A stretch of 22,643 nt of DNA from Candolleomyces eurysporus (GCA_027579435.1 JANBPK010000215.1:1-22643), one strand, 5' to 3'; numbered from the stretch's first letter, positions 9,125 through 19,577 are shown. Made by a program: numbers and translations. The notes: generated by a model from the sequence alone, not told the origin.

Positions 9125-11789
9125 GTATCTTCAGAAGATAAGAGGCAGGCAAGGGTATAGTGAGAAGCTCTAAGTCAAGCTGGACTAAGGCTTCGGAACA
9201 TAAACTTCGCAATTGCAAGTTCGAGGGGGAAGCTAAGGCTCAACCAGGTTCAATGTTATTGCTTTGGAAGCTAAACTTCGTAGACAACAGACTTCGACAA
9301 TACACGGATTCAACTTCAGAAGTGAGAACATGGTCTCAACATGATATAACTTGGACAACGCAATGAGGACACGGCCTCCGAACAACTTTTGAACTTAAAC
9401 ACGCAAAAGATAACAGAAAGGCTCTCATAGATTTGGTGGGTAACACAGACCCGGACGCAAAATACAACACTAGCTACCTGCTATGTAGATTACATTACTT
9501 AAAGTCCAAGATTAAATACTGTAGATAAGTTTGGCAAACACATCCAAGACAAACAGAGATATAAACACATGAAATTGACCAGTCCGAAAAGAAATAATCA
9601 TATGAAGGTATCCAGGCTCCAGAACAAGGTTTTGACTCTTCCAGACTTGCGCCTGGACGTGTTTGGAACCACTGCCAAAACGGCACTCCAGAATTTCCAC
9701 ATGGTTCAATAGTTCGGAATAGGTTCAGAGATGAGTACCTTTGCTCCCAACCCTACTTCCATCTATCTGGTTGGCTGGGCATCACTCCCAAGCCCTCATC
9801 ATGTCATTGCCCCAACTCTAGGCATTCCGCATTCTTCTGCACTCCATGCTTTCCTCGTTATCAACATCGGCTCACAAGACCGAAACCTATCTCGGGTTCT
9901 GAAGACAACCAAGGGTTCGGTCTCTACTCTACATCAGTTCACACATTGAGTTGGCTCTCCAGAAGCCTTCAGCCAAGCCGCTTGTACTTCCAAATCTGGC
10001 AACTGTCAGGTTTATTTGACTTGACAGATTTGCCATCATGCCCTCGAAGCCACAGAGTTACATTACACTTTCCACTTAGCGAATGTCAGGGCAAATATCC
10101 CTTTAGTGTGCAGACTCCCTTTCTATGCCATACCTTGCCAGGTCGGGCATGCAGTTATGGTTCCAAATTATTTCTTTACCCTTTGGATACATTCACAGGG
10201 CCTTCCTAATTTAAAGCACCACTGCTGAACTGTTGTACTTGGGTTGCTGAGCCGGATCCTTAAAAGCTGCTAAGTCTGAAGCTGGGAACCACTCCGACTC
10301 TTGGTTTTGCGATGTTCAGAAGACATGCTAAATTCTATAAGTTGTTATCGTTACTTAGTACTTTAATTTAGAAGAGCTTCCAAAGAAAAGTTCTATTAAT
10401 TTGCGATTTTTCTAAAGGTATGTAGGCAAGTTCTGTATTAGTGTGACACTTTAACTAATGAGTTTTTGTAGCATGAAGCTATACACAACAGTGGGCAGGA
10501 ATATGAATGAATAAAACTTGTCTATTTCATCTGGATACAACTCTAGTTATATACTGTTCAGATCCTTATATACTTGAAGGTAAAAGAAGAAAAAAGAAGA
10601 ATTGAGAAAAAGGGAGAAGGAGATCAATGCTTCTTGATTGAAATAGAATACCTCAGAAAGTATTGAAAATTTTGTGAAGTGTTGTGAGGCAATGCTGATT
10701 GGTTGTGAGCAGTAACCAGTCCATTGGCCTCTTATTGATCCGAGTTTGTGCTTGGACTCTGATTGCAAAGTCTTTTCCACTTCTTCGGAGTAATAGGAGC
10801 AACTTAAAGGCCAAATACACATTGTTTGAAGTACTAGTAATATACATAAATTGAATAGAAAGTTTCTACAAAGATTTAATAGATTTTCATGGTTAAAATG
10901 TAAAAAGTAGCACAGTTAATCTGAGAAAAAAGTAAATTGTATGTCTCCAATGAAAGAGAGTTTGCTTAGAAGAAAGGAGAAAGAAGACAGGAAGCTAAAG
11001 TATACCATAACAAAGCTCAAAGTATTCTGAAAGGAAGGTCATTCATGAAAAGAGATAACCCAGAGGGTGGTCACAAAGGATTTGCCAAGATAATTCTATT
11101 CAATTAACGGAAGTCTGATGCCTCCTCACACGGCTCAAGCAAAGGCACACCAAGGTGGCAGTTGGAATAGACCGACCACCCTCAATCAATTCCAGCATCA
11201 CCGCTCAGCATACCAGAAAAGGTGAAAGGAATATATTAATAGTCACAGCACGAGCACAGGAGTGGTGCAGCAGCACTTTGGTGTATCCAATACTCTCTTT
11301 TTATCTCTTTATTTCTCTTTCTGGCTGGAGCCNTGGACTTTTTTTATTTATAAATCTTGTGTACACCTATTTACCATGCACCGGTGATTGTGCAGCTCCA
11401 GATAGTATAGATAGAACTCTCTTAGCATAGTGTTTCCCTAGAGAATTACTGCTGTTTTTATTTGTGTTTACTTTGTGTTTGCAATTGACTGATTTTGTAA
11501 CTTCTATCTTGTGCAGCATGATACTAAATTAAAGGAAAGATCAAAGCAATAAAGATATAACCTTACAGGTTAACTGCATGATTATCGAGTACTTCTCGAT
11601 TACTTGGAATTAGTGTGCACAAGAAAAAGAACTTGTAAATTCTTAATACTCTACACTACTTTCCATACTTGCACCCCTGATTTTGGTGTGGCACAACTAC
11701 AAAAAGTCTATACATACTACTTACTTTGCATGGCTCAACTTGGAGTTAGTGTTAGGTGTTAGGTTGTGTGTGTTAGTAGTCTCGCCATA
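9125..11789. other. Long stretch without an assignable gene
   Basis: Positions 9125-10260 have more CpG and recurring cttcg/cttcgga words (9190-9330), which suggests a separate repeat family, but I find no paired ends, coding motif or tRNA. A plausible tRNA-like box B (agttcgagg near 9221) has no convincing box A or stem, so it was not called. From 10260 to 11789 the DNA is AT-rich with only short random frames, several of them poly-pyrimidine (11290-11350). Confidence 0.35.
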
Positions 11790-12020
11790 CTCAATCTCTT
11801 TAGTGGGCTGGAGAACCTTTGAATGCCCCAACTCAAACCACATCTGTGGATGCTAAACTTACTGGCTACCACATACACAAGCACCTGGCTTTGGGCAGGG
11901 CTCATGTATTGCCTAGTAACAGTGTTATATCCCATTCTATTCCTAATATTGTTTACATGTATTGTAAATAGCAACCAGCCTGCCTTTGTGCCCCAGAACA
12001 TAAATAGGACTAAAAAAAAA
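11790..12020 (+). mobile_element. 5'-truncated LINE 3' tail, decayed
   Basis: This matches the 3' end of the LINE family at 16-22 kb. The shared blocks are a gtggg-tgcaggac-like segment, gggcagggctca, then a terminal block reading ttgtttac...gta.atag..accagcctgcctttg.gcccc and ending ataaataggact plus an A-run (12012-12020). The same terminal block occurs at 16085-16165 (minus), 20220-20292 (plus) and 22570-22643 (plus). The start is approximate because similarity fades upstream of about 11790. CpG sites of the young copy appear here as TG or CA, so it is an old insertion. It lies antisense to the spliced gene at 12010-12775 and truncates it. Confidence 0.8.
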
Positions 12021-12775
12021 GTGAGATTGCAGCAAGTGGTTTGATTGGACTGGTAGGAAGATAACCTTGCACGATGGGGTGGGGAATAATGGTCTTGCTG
12101 TTTGGCAAACTGACATAGAGCTGCTGTTGCTGTGAGAACATATCAACAAGCTCCAGATCAAACTCAATAGTGGGTAATGGCACTCTGGCATCATTGGTGT
12201 TGGTTGATGACAAGGTGCTTGATGAGTTCTTTTGCTGCAAGAAAGCAGTAGCAAGGTCATCACTGTTGCTCCAGCTCCTGTGCAACCAAATGGTACAACC
12301 TCTCCACCCCTGTGGAAAGCAGGTTATCTGCCTGTTGGGAGGAGTGTTAGAAGCCATTAGAATTGAATTAAGGACTCACTGATCATATACCATGTTCATT
12401 ACAGCATCTGCCACATTCCCAGGTAATGTGATGTTGTCAAGGGTTACAGGAACCTTCTCAATGTCTTTGCCAAGGTTGAAATCCCCCAACTCTTCATAAG
12501 CTTTGTGACAGATGTTTGCAAAGATCTCATGTTGCCAAGATCCTAACACTTTGTGTACAGTGATATTAAATGTTTGAAATTATGTTGAAGATTGACATAC
12601 AGTGTTGAACAGCAGCACAATCTTTCTCTGCCTTAACACAGGCTGCATTAAAGGCTTGGAGACCCAAGCTGTTGAACACAGCCTTGGAAGAACCACTGCC
12701 ATCTGGCCTGCTTTGATGCAGGTAGGGCGCTGTGGGACCTTGACTCCTGCACTCAGCAGCATGCTTGTTCACCAT
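12010..12775 (-). CDS. Spliced gene of unknown function, 3' end captured by a LINE tail
   Basis: Three minus-strand exons join in frame: 12601-12775, 12380-12548 and 12010-12331. The introns are 52 nt (GTATGT...AAAG, 12549-12600) and 48 nt (GTGAGT...ACAG, 12332-12379). The exon total is 666 nt, exactly 222 codons including the stop, with no internal stop. The protein reads AFNAACVKAEKDCAAVQH, then GSWQHEIFANICHKAYEELG, DNITLPGNVADAVMNMVYDQ, then a Ser/Gln-rich tail. I do not recognise the family and see no signal peptide or membrane segment. The last codons (Phe-Phe-stop) come from the antisense A-run of the LINE insertion, so the native C-terminus is probably lost. The first Met (12775) may not be the true start, since coding-like sequence lies upstream on the same strand. 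Frame preservation through two canonical introns is the main evidence that it is a real gene. Confidence 0.5.
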
Positions 12776-13135
12776 CTATGAGAGTTCCATATCACCACCC
12801 AGGATGGAGGGGAAAAATGTAAGTATATTACTAGTGCATATATTGCAATGGAAGTTGTTGTCATCTGAACTCACCATCTCTGAACCCTCAGCATTATTTG
12901 ACTGCAGGTCAGGAAGAACCAGCATTTGCCCTTATATTCTCTATAAAAAGGCATGAATTAAACAGTGTGGTAAGTCCAGTAAAATGCCTTCTGTTGAAAG
13001 TACTATGTCTGATGTTGTTCTAAACCCTCCTTTTACTGAGGCTCTCTTGACTGATCTTGTTTTTGTCTTGAATGTGACTGGTTTGCCAATTTGCCACCCT
13101 TTGGATTTTTGGCTAAAGCACCCCAGTTGGATCAA
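12776..13135 (-). other. Possible upstream exons of the spliced unknown gene
   Basis: Minus-strand segment 12941-13135 encodes a strongly basic stretch (KPVTFKTKTRSVKRASVKGG), and 12820-12925 encodes an acidic stretch with a CxxC pair (SSDDNNFHCNIC). Both look like N-terminal parts of a nuclear protein. One phase-compatible joint uses a GTGAGT donor after GSEM and a catag acceptor just before the Met at 12775; a stop must otherwise be crossed. The link between the basic and acidic segments is not resolved, so no full model is given. Confidence 0.3.
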
Positions 13136-13472
13136 TATGGGTCAGTATTTTTTTTCATCTTGCTTGAACTGATTCCTTGTTCAAACAGACCATATTGTTC
13201 AGCCACCACATTACTATGTTGTTGAACTTATGTGAAATTGGCACCTGTTCCAATGTTTATCTATAAACCTATTATTAGCAGTATAGTAGTAACTCAGTAG
13301 ATTAGTAGGTCTAGTATAGTCTAGGTTCAGCAAGAAGTAGCATATGCATTATAAGCTCAGTTAGCTTCAAGCACAACTTGAGCACGAACAAAGCACACAA
13401 TGCTCAGTCATCCATATAGTGCACAGACCACTAGGTGACTTAGTGTAATGTTACAGTCACACCTTTGAGTAG

Positions 13473-13480
13473 TATAAAAA
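13473..13480 (+). promoter_or_regulatory. TATA-box-like element
   Basis: Sequence tataaaaa lies 15 nt before the first ATG of the 322-codon frame. Because fungal transcription usually starts at least 30 nt downstream of a TATA box, the true start codon would then be an internal Met, or this TATA belongs to an LTR-like segment. The stretch beginning tgttgaactt near 13217 is a possible but unproven LTR start. Confidence 0.3.
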
Positions 13481-13494
13481 CTGTGTAATTTGGT

Positions 13495-14463
13495 ATGATG
13501 AAGAACTTGAAGCACTTTCATACAAGCAAAGTCAGTAGTACAACCTCTCAAGCATCTCCAACAAGCCTATTTAGTTTACAGTATGTCTCATCAACATACT
13601 CAACTCCATGTAACTGCCCAATGCCAGGACTTGCATTACCATGTGAGAAATGCTGTTTAATATATGTCAGCAACAAAGAAATAGAAAAGGCACTTGGTAT
13701 CTGGGAGCCCCTGACTGGGATTCAGCATGAGCCCAGGCCTGTTCAAGCTGAACTACAACCTTGCTCAACAGGCTCACCCCTCAACCATGACTATGAGCTC
13801 AATCAAATGATGGCTCCAATTTTACCCACCCCTGTCCCTGCTGCTGATGCTGTTACCACTTTGCAACCATCTGAAAGGGAAGTAGGAGTCCATTCTTTGG
13901 TCGGTTCCATAGGTTTGTCATTCCCCTATTCTACTGTCCAACAAGCCCTTACTCCAGGACTTCAAACAAGTTATAAACAGCCAAAAAAGTTGATGTCCAC
14001 CGTCAAGGTTTTTATAGTCAACATAAACATATCCAAACATGTTGAATTCATTGAAGCTGGGCTTTGTGCTCATTCTCTGAGCCGCATATTCAGCCTTGGC
14101 ACAAGTCTCTGGGCTAGCCTTCAAACTCTATTGGATTGGATCATCATATATTGTCTTGATACCTCAGGGGTGGTATACTGTCATGCTAACCCAAATTCTA
14201 GCAAGGGCAAAACCAACGCTGTGTCAATTCTCGCAGAAGATTTTAACATTAACAAAGCTGTGCTTTTCCAAAAAAAAAAGCAGAAGCCAAAAGTCTTGAT
14301 GGAATTCTCTGCGACAGAGCTGGAAGCCTTCCACATTCAAGAACCTGCCATGCAAGCTATTGCCAATGCACCTACTTTGCTGGACAAGAACCAGAAGCTT
14401 GCCTATGGGACCCATGTACATGATCTATTTTATCTGTCAATTGCTGCACTCAAAGGAAGATAG
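13495..14463 (+). CDS. 322-residue hypothetical protein
   Basis: This uninterrupted plus-strand frame is far longer than chance frames in this AT-rich DNA. Residues 1-35 are Ser/Thr-rich. A Cys cluster follows near residues 39-54 (CNC...CEKCC), which could bind a metal. The middle is Pro-rich and low in order (TPVPAADAVTTLQPSE). The C-terminal third is more globular, with a hydrophobic helix (LWASLQTLLDWIIIYCL), a Lys-rich patch (KKKQKPK) coded by an A-run at 14271-14279, and a final LAYGTHVHDLFYLSIAALK. An overlapping +1 frame stays open to 14617, so a frameshift or splice near 14450 may extend it. I do not recognise the family. It is divergent from the spliced gene at 12010-12775, with about 360-700 bp between them. 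Two adjacent ATGs (13495, 13498) are candidate starts. It may be a host gene or part of an element. Confidence 0.5.
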   Translation: MMKNLKHFHTSKVSSTTSQASPTSLFSLQYVSSTYSTPCNCPMPGLALPCEKCCLIYVSNKEIEKALGIWEPLTGIQHEPRPVQAELQPCSTGSPLNHDYELNQMMAPILPTPVPAADAVTTLQPSEREVGVHSLVGSIGLSFPYSTVQQALTPGLQTSYKQPKKLMSTVKVFIVNINISKHVEFIEAGLCAHSLSRIFSLGTSLWASLQTLLDWIIIYCLDTSGVVYCHANPNSSKGKTNAVSILAEDFNINKAVLFQKKKQKPKVLMEFSATELEAFHIQEPAMQAIANAPTLLDKNQKLAYGTHVHDLFYLSIAALKGR

Positions 14464-14839
14464 GTACCGCAAGTATCATCATTCAATACAAGTTTGCAAA
14501 TGCACAGTTTGTACATCCTGGAGCTCAAAAAGAAGTGGGTTTTCCAGCAGCATTTGGGAGAGCATGGCAAAGCGGGTCACTGCTATTTGTCTTCAGATAG
14601 GAAGCATATCCAATTGAATTCATATTGTTTGTGAGCATGGGCTGCAGCCTGGGTGAGTTCCTATGCCTTTATTCTTGACCTGGATTGACCTTGATGACTA
14701 CTAGGCTGCCAGAGATGCAACAAAGCATAAGCCACCCAATGTTGAGACCTTTGATGGTAAGTGAGCTGCTATTGCCCTGTAAAGTCTTGAGGCCAAGCTG
14801 GAGCACATTCTTTGGTTGCTAAGCCAACCATCAGCAATG
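14464..14839. other. No clear feature; possible faded end of LINE copy 2
   Basis: The plus strand continues an open +1 frame to 14617 (EDRYRKYHHSIQVCKC). Between 14730 and 14839 there is faint similarity to the minus-strand region of young LINE copy 1 after RNase H, too weak to set a boundary. Confidence 0.3.
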
Positions 14840-16070
14840 ACCTTATGGCAGGCTGTGGGCAGCTCTATGGGCCTTTTATTGGATGCCCCACTCAAGCTTA
14901 GAGGGCATACCAATGAATTTGATATAGTGGTCCTCCCCTACTGAGAGCCACTGATCGAGCACCTTGCACACAGCTAAGGAATGCACCTGTCCTGAATGGA
15001 CTGACAGGTCCACCAATCCTCACAGAGGACATCAAGTTGGTGAAGACAATGATATGGCTGCAGCCATCCAGTGCTGTGGCTCTGACAACCACTGCCCTTA
15101 TTGCAAATAACTCTGCACATGCAGAGGTGATCTTATCTGCCACCTATGTAGAGGTGACAGGGTCATGTCCAGCTTGTTCCAACACGAACAATGCTGTCGC
15201 CTAGTGTGCGGTGCGCCTCGGGACTGAACAATCTGTCCTGCAGCATACTGTGCCTCATTGTTGTGCAGCCTGTTTCTGCAGAGAGTCAAGGAAGGTACAT
15301 TGCTTAGGCAGCGTGTCCTCTCTCTTGGGGGTCAAAGTTGTTGAACAGTACCCTTCCCTGGTGCCTGTTAAAAAGAAGTGACTTTGTAACTGCACTCCTT
15401 CATGGTTTGAGTTGGTTTAATCTATTTTATCATATCTCATTCTTATCTAATTGTTATCACATCACATGACTGTGTATAGCTTATTTAAACTGTAGTTTTT
15501 GTCCTGGAGTCCCTTAGTTCAGTACTCCGGCTTGAGAACTCCAGTCTCCTGCCTCTAGTTATCAATTTAAACAGTGCCTGTCCAGTAGTCACTCATCTGG
15601 GGTGTTCTTCTCTGCACATGGGGAGAATGCCTCTGTGAGGGTGTGTATTTTGCTGTTCATTTCAGTAACAGTGTTGTGTACCACCTTCTGTCTGTCCGCT
15701 GACATCCAGCAAGATGCTCCTAGAACAGGGATTGCCATCTTGGCATGTGCCCCCCTAATTAGTGACCTGAGAGGATGAGAGTCTAACAAGGTCGCTGTGT
15801 GAAACACAGCTCTCTGGGAGAGCTTGTGGAGGTGCAGGCGGATCAGAGGCAGCCCTGCCACCCCCACCCTCCCAGTCAGCAAGGTGCAAAATGCACCTGT
15901 AATCCAGCATGCTGCTTTGCACTGCATCAATGTTAGAGTCTTGAGGGCACCTTCCAAGTACGACAGCCTGTGGCCGTACGTGGCAATCAGTACCATGCAC
16001 GCCCTGTACAGAATGCGCTTATTACAAGGGGACAGGCCTCTTGTGGAGTTTCCAAGCATCCTCATCGCCA
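14840..16070 (-). mobile_element. LINE copy 2: decayed fragment, RT C-terminus to RNase H
   Basis: On the minus strand it starts inside the RT C-terminal region (MAMRMLGNSTRGLSP), runs through the post-RT domain (GLPLIRLHLHKLSQRAVF) and into RNase H (TDCSVP; SACAELFAIRAVVVRA; the next acidic motif IVFTNL has Asn where copy 1 has Asp). It fades before the C-terminal zinc motif and lacks the family 3' tail, so it is truncated at both ends. Frame changes and stops are frequent, and CpG is almost gone. It shares variants with copy 3 (gagggtgtgtatttt; ggcatg..cccccc) that copy 1 lacks, so copies 2 and 3 belong to one older subfamily. It abuts the poly-A end of copy 1 directly. Confidence 0.9.
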
Positions 16071-16074
16071 TTTC

Positions 16075-16274
16075 TTTTTTTTTTGAAATCATATTTCTAT
16101 CCTGGGGCGCAAAGGCAGGCCGGTCGCTATCTACGAATACATGTAAACAACGTTGGAAACTAGAGGGACATAACGCAGTCGCCAAGCGAGACGTGAGCCC
16201 TGCCCTAGGCCAAGGCTCGGGTATGCACTCGCCACTTCATGCGGCTTGTGCAGGCGCAGTGTAGGTCCAGGCAC
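16075..16274 (-). other. 3' UTR and poly-A end of LINE copy 1
   Basis: After the coding part comes a non-coding block ending ttgtttacatgtatt...gcgaccggcctgcctttgcgcccc and then a degenerate A-run. The same block ends every 3'-complete copy in the window, so it is probably the region recognised by the element's own RT during target-primed reverse transcription. Confidence 0.75.
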
Positions 16275-17290
16275 TCAGAGGCCCCGTCCTGCACCCCATT
16301 TGTCAGCCACGTCTNCCCTCCGCTTGGGNCATGACAGGGCACGATCCACGAGGTCCTTCTCGGCCAAAGCCTTACGGTGCCTCCCTTCACCCGCCCCAAC
16401 TTCCCCTCCCTTCGGTAGCAACGCAGCCACGTTCCTGGGGNGCAGGTCACAGGCCCGGCCCCGACTTTCACCCAATGCCCTGNGGGGCGGGACGGAACCC
16501 NAACGCGTGNGGTTCTGTTGCAGGAAGCCAACAAGCTCGTTCAGGAGCTTTGGCGANCGGCGCCTGGTGACCATGTCTGGGCACCTGGTGAATATGTGAT
16601 CACGCGATTGCCTTTCAGCACCGCATGTACACGCGTGGTCCTCTTGGATGTTAAACCAACGATAGTACTCGCCGATGGGGGCGTGGTTGAGGATCGCCCT
16701 GCACATCCGCGTGCATAGCAGCGTATCCTCTCCCACTGATTTCAGCCACGATCCGCCATTGGCGTAGGTGGGTGTTATGTCCGTCCCTTTCAACTCGCGC
16801 ATCACGAGGAACTGGGACCCTCGATATCTCTCATCCCGGAACATAGTCGCCCAAGAGTCGAGTGCGGTCTGGGTTATGCCTTTGCGCATACTATCCAGTG
16901 TTGTGGCAGGCCTCCGGCCTATCGAAATAGGTGGGAGGCTGCGCGCGGCCTTGTGGGCCTTGTGCTGTACACCCCACTCAAGTTTAGAGGGCGTGCCGAT
17001 GAATTCGATGTAGCGGTCCTCCCCTTGGGAGAGCCACACAGCCAGGGCCTTGCACACTGCAAGGGAATGTGCCTGTCCTGAGTGGACGGACGGGTCCACC
17101 GCTCGCCTCGCTGAGGCCATGGAGTCGGTGAATATCATGATATGGTCGCATTCGTCTAGTGCCACAGCCCTAACGATCGCCGTCCTTATCGCGAAGAGCT
17201 CTGCGCAGGCAGAGGTGATCCTCCCTGCCGCCCACGTAGAGGCGATGGGTCGCTTCCAGCTCGTTCCATAACGAACGATGCTGTAGCCTG
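16275..17290 (-). pseudogene. LINE copy 1 RNase H and C-terminal zinc motif, frameshifted
   Basis: The domain would digest the RNA strand of the cDNA hybrid. The first Asp motif (TDCSVP, near 17315) lies in the RT frame, while the Glu motif (CAELFAIR) and second Asp motif (IFTDSMAS) lie in the next frame. Copy 2, decayed as it is, keeps TDCSVP and SACAELFAIR in one frame, and comparison places a 1-nt deletion in copy 1 at about 17241-17250. The C-terminal part includes CTCGAERQSRDHIFTRC, a C-x-C-x7-H-x4-C zinc motif usual at the end of such LINE proteins, then a basic tail. Several Ns fall in the last 240 nt. This is either a real inactivating deletion or a base-calling error. Confidence 0.85.
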
Positions 17291-19577
17291 TCGCGTGGTC
17301 TGCCGCGGGACTGAACAGTCTGTCCCGCAGCACACCGTGCTTCGATTCTGCGCAGCTCGCCGCTGCATGTTATCAAGGGAAGTGCGTCGCTTGGACAGCG
17401 CGTCCTCGCCCTTGGGGTCAAAGTCGTCAAACAGTACTCTCTTCTGGTACTTGTCTAACAGGCGTTCGCCTGGGGTGTTCTCCTCCGCGCACGGGGAGAA
17501 CACCTCAGTGAGATTGTCCAGCTTACTGCTCGTTTCAGTGACTGCATCGCGGACCGTCTTCTGTCTGTCTGCTGACATCCAACAAGACGCCCCAAGTACG
17601 GGTGCCGCCGTCTTAGCGTGATCCCCTCTCATTAGCGACCGAAGCGGATGAGTGTCCGATAAGGTGGCCGTGCGGAACACCGCTCTCTGCGAGAGCTTGT
17701 GTAGATGTAGTCGGATTGGTGGTAGTCCTGCTAGACTCTCCACTCCCCCGGTCGGTGAGGTGCGAAATGCACCTATGATCCAACATGCAGCTTTCCGCTG
17801 CATGGATGTAAGTGTCTTGAGGGCGCCTTTAGTCTTGGCTCCTTCAAAGTACCACAGCCTGTGGCCATACGTGGCGATAGGCACCACGCATGCCCTATAC
17901 AGGATGCGCTTGTTGCGAGGGGAGAGGCCCCTCGTCGAGTTACCAAGCATCCTCATCGCCATGACGGTAGTGAGGGCTTTGGTGGAATAGTAGCGGACGT
18001 GCTCCTGGAACGTCAGCTTCCTATCGAAGTAGAAGCCCAGGTACTGCCAGTAGGTCTTGGGCTTGAGTGGGTTGTCGCCGGTATATGGTGCATATCCCAG
18101 GTCCAGAGACCGGTCGAAACCGGTCCTGGCCCTCGTGAAGTGGAAGAGTTCGGTCTTGTCGTGTTCCAACGCAAGCCCCGACTTTGTGAAGAGGTCAAAC
18201 ACGATACCGTATGCGTGCCGAAGCATAACGCAGTTCGTGTCTATCTCTGGTGATTGGACGATGATGTCGCCATCGTCTACGTACGAGATGAGGGTGCACC
18301 CCAACCCTGCACTCCTCATCCTGAATAACTTCATCACCGGTGCTATGACAAGCGCCGATAGAACTGGGGAGAGGGCTGACCCTTGGCCTACGCCGACATC
18401 AGCTCTCCGCGGGTCTGACGTGTCACGGTTCCACGCATATGTCGTGAACCTGTCCACTAAATACGATCCGAAGAAGGCTACCACCTTGCGGCTGAAGCCT
18501 AACTTCTCCAAGACCGCCAGTAGAAACCGGTGGTTGATCGAGGGGAAGAATTGAGCGACGTCGAAAGCGACTACACTCGTCTGTAATTTCTGGGCCCAGC
18601 CCGCGCGCACCAGGTGCGTGAGGAAAAGGCCCGCATCTTCGGTGGAGCGCTGGCGCACTCCCCCCATCTGGTTCGGGTCGACAAGGTCGTATTTGATCAT
18701 GTCATGTTGGAATCTGTTCGAGATCATCTTCTCGATAAGTTTCCCCAGGGTGTTCAGGAGAACGATGGGCCTGAACACCTTGGGAGCTGAATAGGAGGGC
18801 TTGTTCGGTTTGGGTATAATAACCGAGGTCGACTCCTTGAAGTGTTTTGGCCAATGCCCGGACGCAATGCACCCGTTAGCCAACGCAATGATGATCTCCC
18901 CGCATTCCGGTAGTGCGAGAATCTGTTTAAGGTGCCGCCATGTGATATGGTCCGGTCCCGGGGCTGAGCGTGATGAACACGCTTCCAGAGCCTGCCTGAG
19001 TTCCAGCTGCGAGAACTCGGGCCAAGATCGTTCGGGCTCGTCCGTGAGCTCGTCGAGTATTGACGTGTCAACGGGGCGATCGGATGCCGCGTTGTACGTC
19101 GAATGTAATGCGTCCCAGAGGTCGTCTAGTTTGTGGCACGGCCTCCCCTCAAACTGGATGGCCTCACACGGGGGGTTCTTACGCTCCTTGACCCACTCCA
19201 TAAGGTCCCAGGGGCGCTTGTTCGTAGTTGCTACCTCTTTGATCCGCTCGTCAAAGAACTCGCGCTTTGCGGCTTTCACCGCTGACCGGAACGCCTTGTG
19301 GTTATCGACCGTCATCTCCTGCCGGTATTCCTCCAAGGCCTTCGTGCAGTCGTCGGTCCAGTACTCTCGCGAGTTCGGGCCGACCGTGTATTCCGTTGAG
19401 TGTTTCTTCCACGCAGCGGAGAATGCGTCGGCTATAGCCGACGTCATACGCTCTACCTCCTCTGCGGTGGTAGGGCGGTATCCGGACAGCTCTCCTATGT
19501 CCAGTACAATGTCTGCGACGAACTCCTTCTCTTCGTCGCTGAACGGCTCTAGGGTCCCACTGACTCGATGTCCTCAG
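17291..19577 (-). CDS. LINE copy 1 reverse transcriptase
   Basis: The frame is open from the truncated 5' end (about 19577) through a Met at 19447 and gives at least 753 residues from that Met before leaving frame in RNase H. Counting from that Met, residues 20-210 are the linker after endonuclease. RT follows: FRPIVLLN (225-232), motif A FDVAQFF (295-301), motif B GQGSALSP (354-361), motif C SYVDD (388-392) and motif D GLALEHDKTELF. All catalytic Asp residues are present. The post-RT region (LAGLPPIRLHLHKLSQRAVF) precedes RNase H. Role: reverse transcription of element RNA primed at a nicked target. Without the endonuclease domain and upstream ORF this copy cannot be autonomous. Met 19447 is internal, so no native start lies in the window. 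Confidence 0.92.

Larger units (their letters stand above)
16075..19577 (-). mobile_element. LINE copy 1: young, GC-rich, 5'-truncated non-LTR retrotransposon
   Basis: Read on the minus strand it begins just after the APE endonuclease domain (the part preceding FSDEEKEFVADIVLDI), includes linker, complete RT, post-RT domain, RNase H and C-terminal zinc motif, and ends with a 3' UTR and an A10 run (plus-strand T-run 16075-16084). APE, RT and RNase H order points to the Tad/I group. High CpG content suggests youth. Ns cluster at 16315-16557, probably from merging near-identical copies. There is no recognisable target duplication: the 5' side is LINE copy 3 and the 3' side is LINE copy 2. Confidence 0.92.

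Noticed and set aside
9140..9235. tRNA gene or tRNA-derived SINE head
   Set aside because: A box B-like agttcgagg is present, but no matching box A, acceptor stem or anticodon arm could be folded.
13217..13564. Copia-type LTR upstream of the 322-codon frame
   Set aside because: A tgttgaactt start and a TATA box are suggestive, but there is no second copy, no primer-binding site and no recognisable gag.
13918..14124. Minus-strand frame with FNMFGYVYVDYKN as a transposase piece
   Set aside because: It overlaps the longer intact plus-strand frame and has no supporting neighbours in order, so it is probably an antisense shadow.
15824..16264. 146-codon plus-strand open frame
   Set aside because: It is antisense to LINE copy 2 and the 3' end of copy 1; its openness is a shadow of the real minus-strand coding sequence.
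17186..17333. Programmed ribosomal frameshift between RT and RNase H in LINE copy 1
   Set aside because: Copy 2 is continuous in one frame across the same region and has one extra base, so a 1-nt deletion in copy 1 explains the change better.
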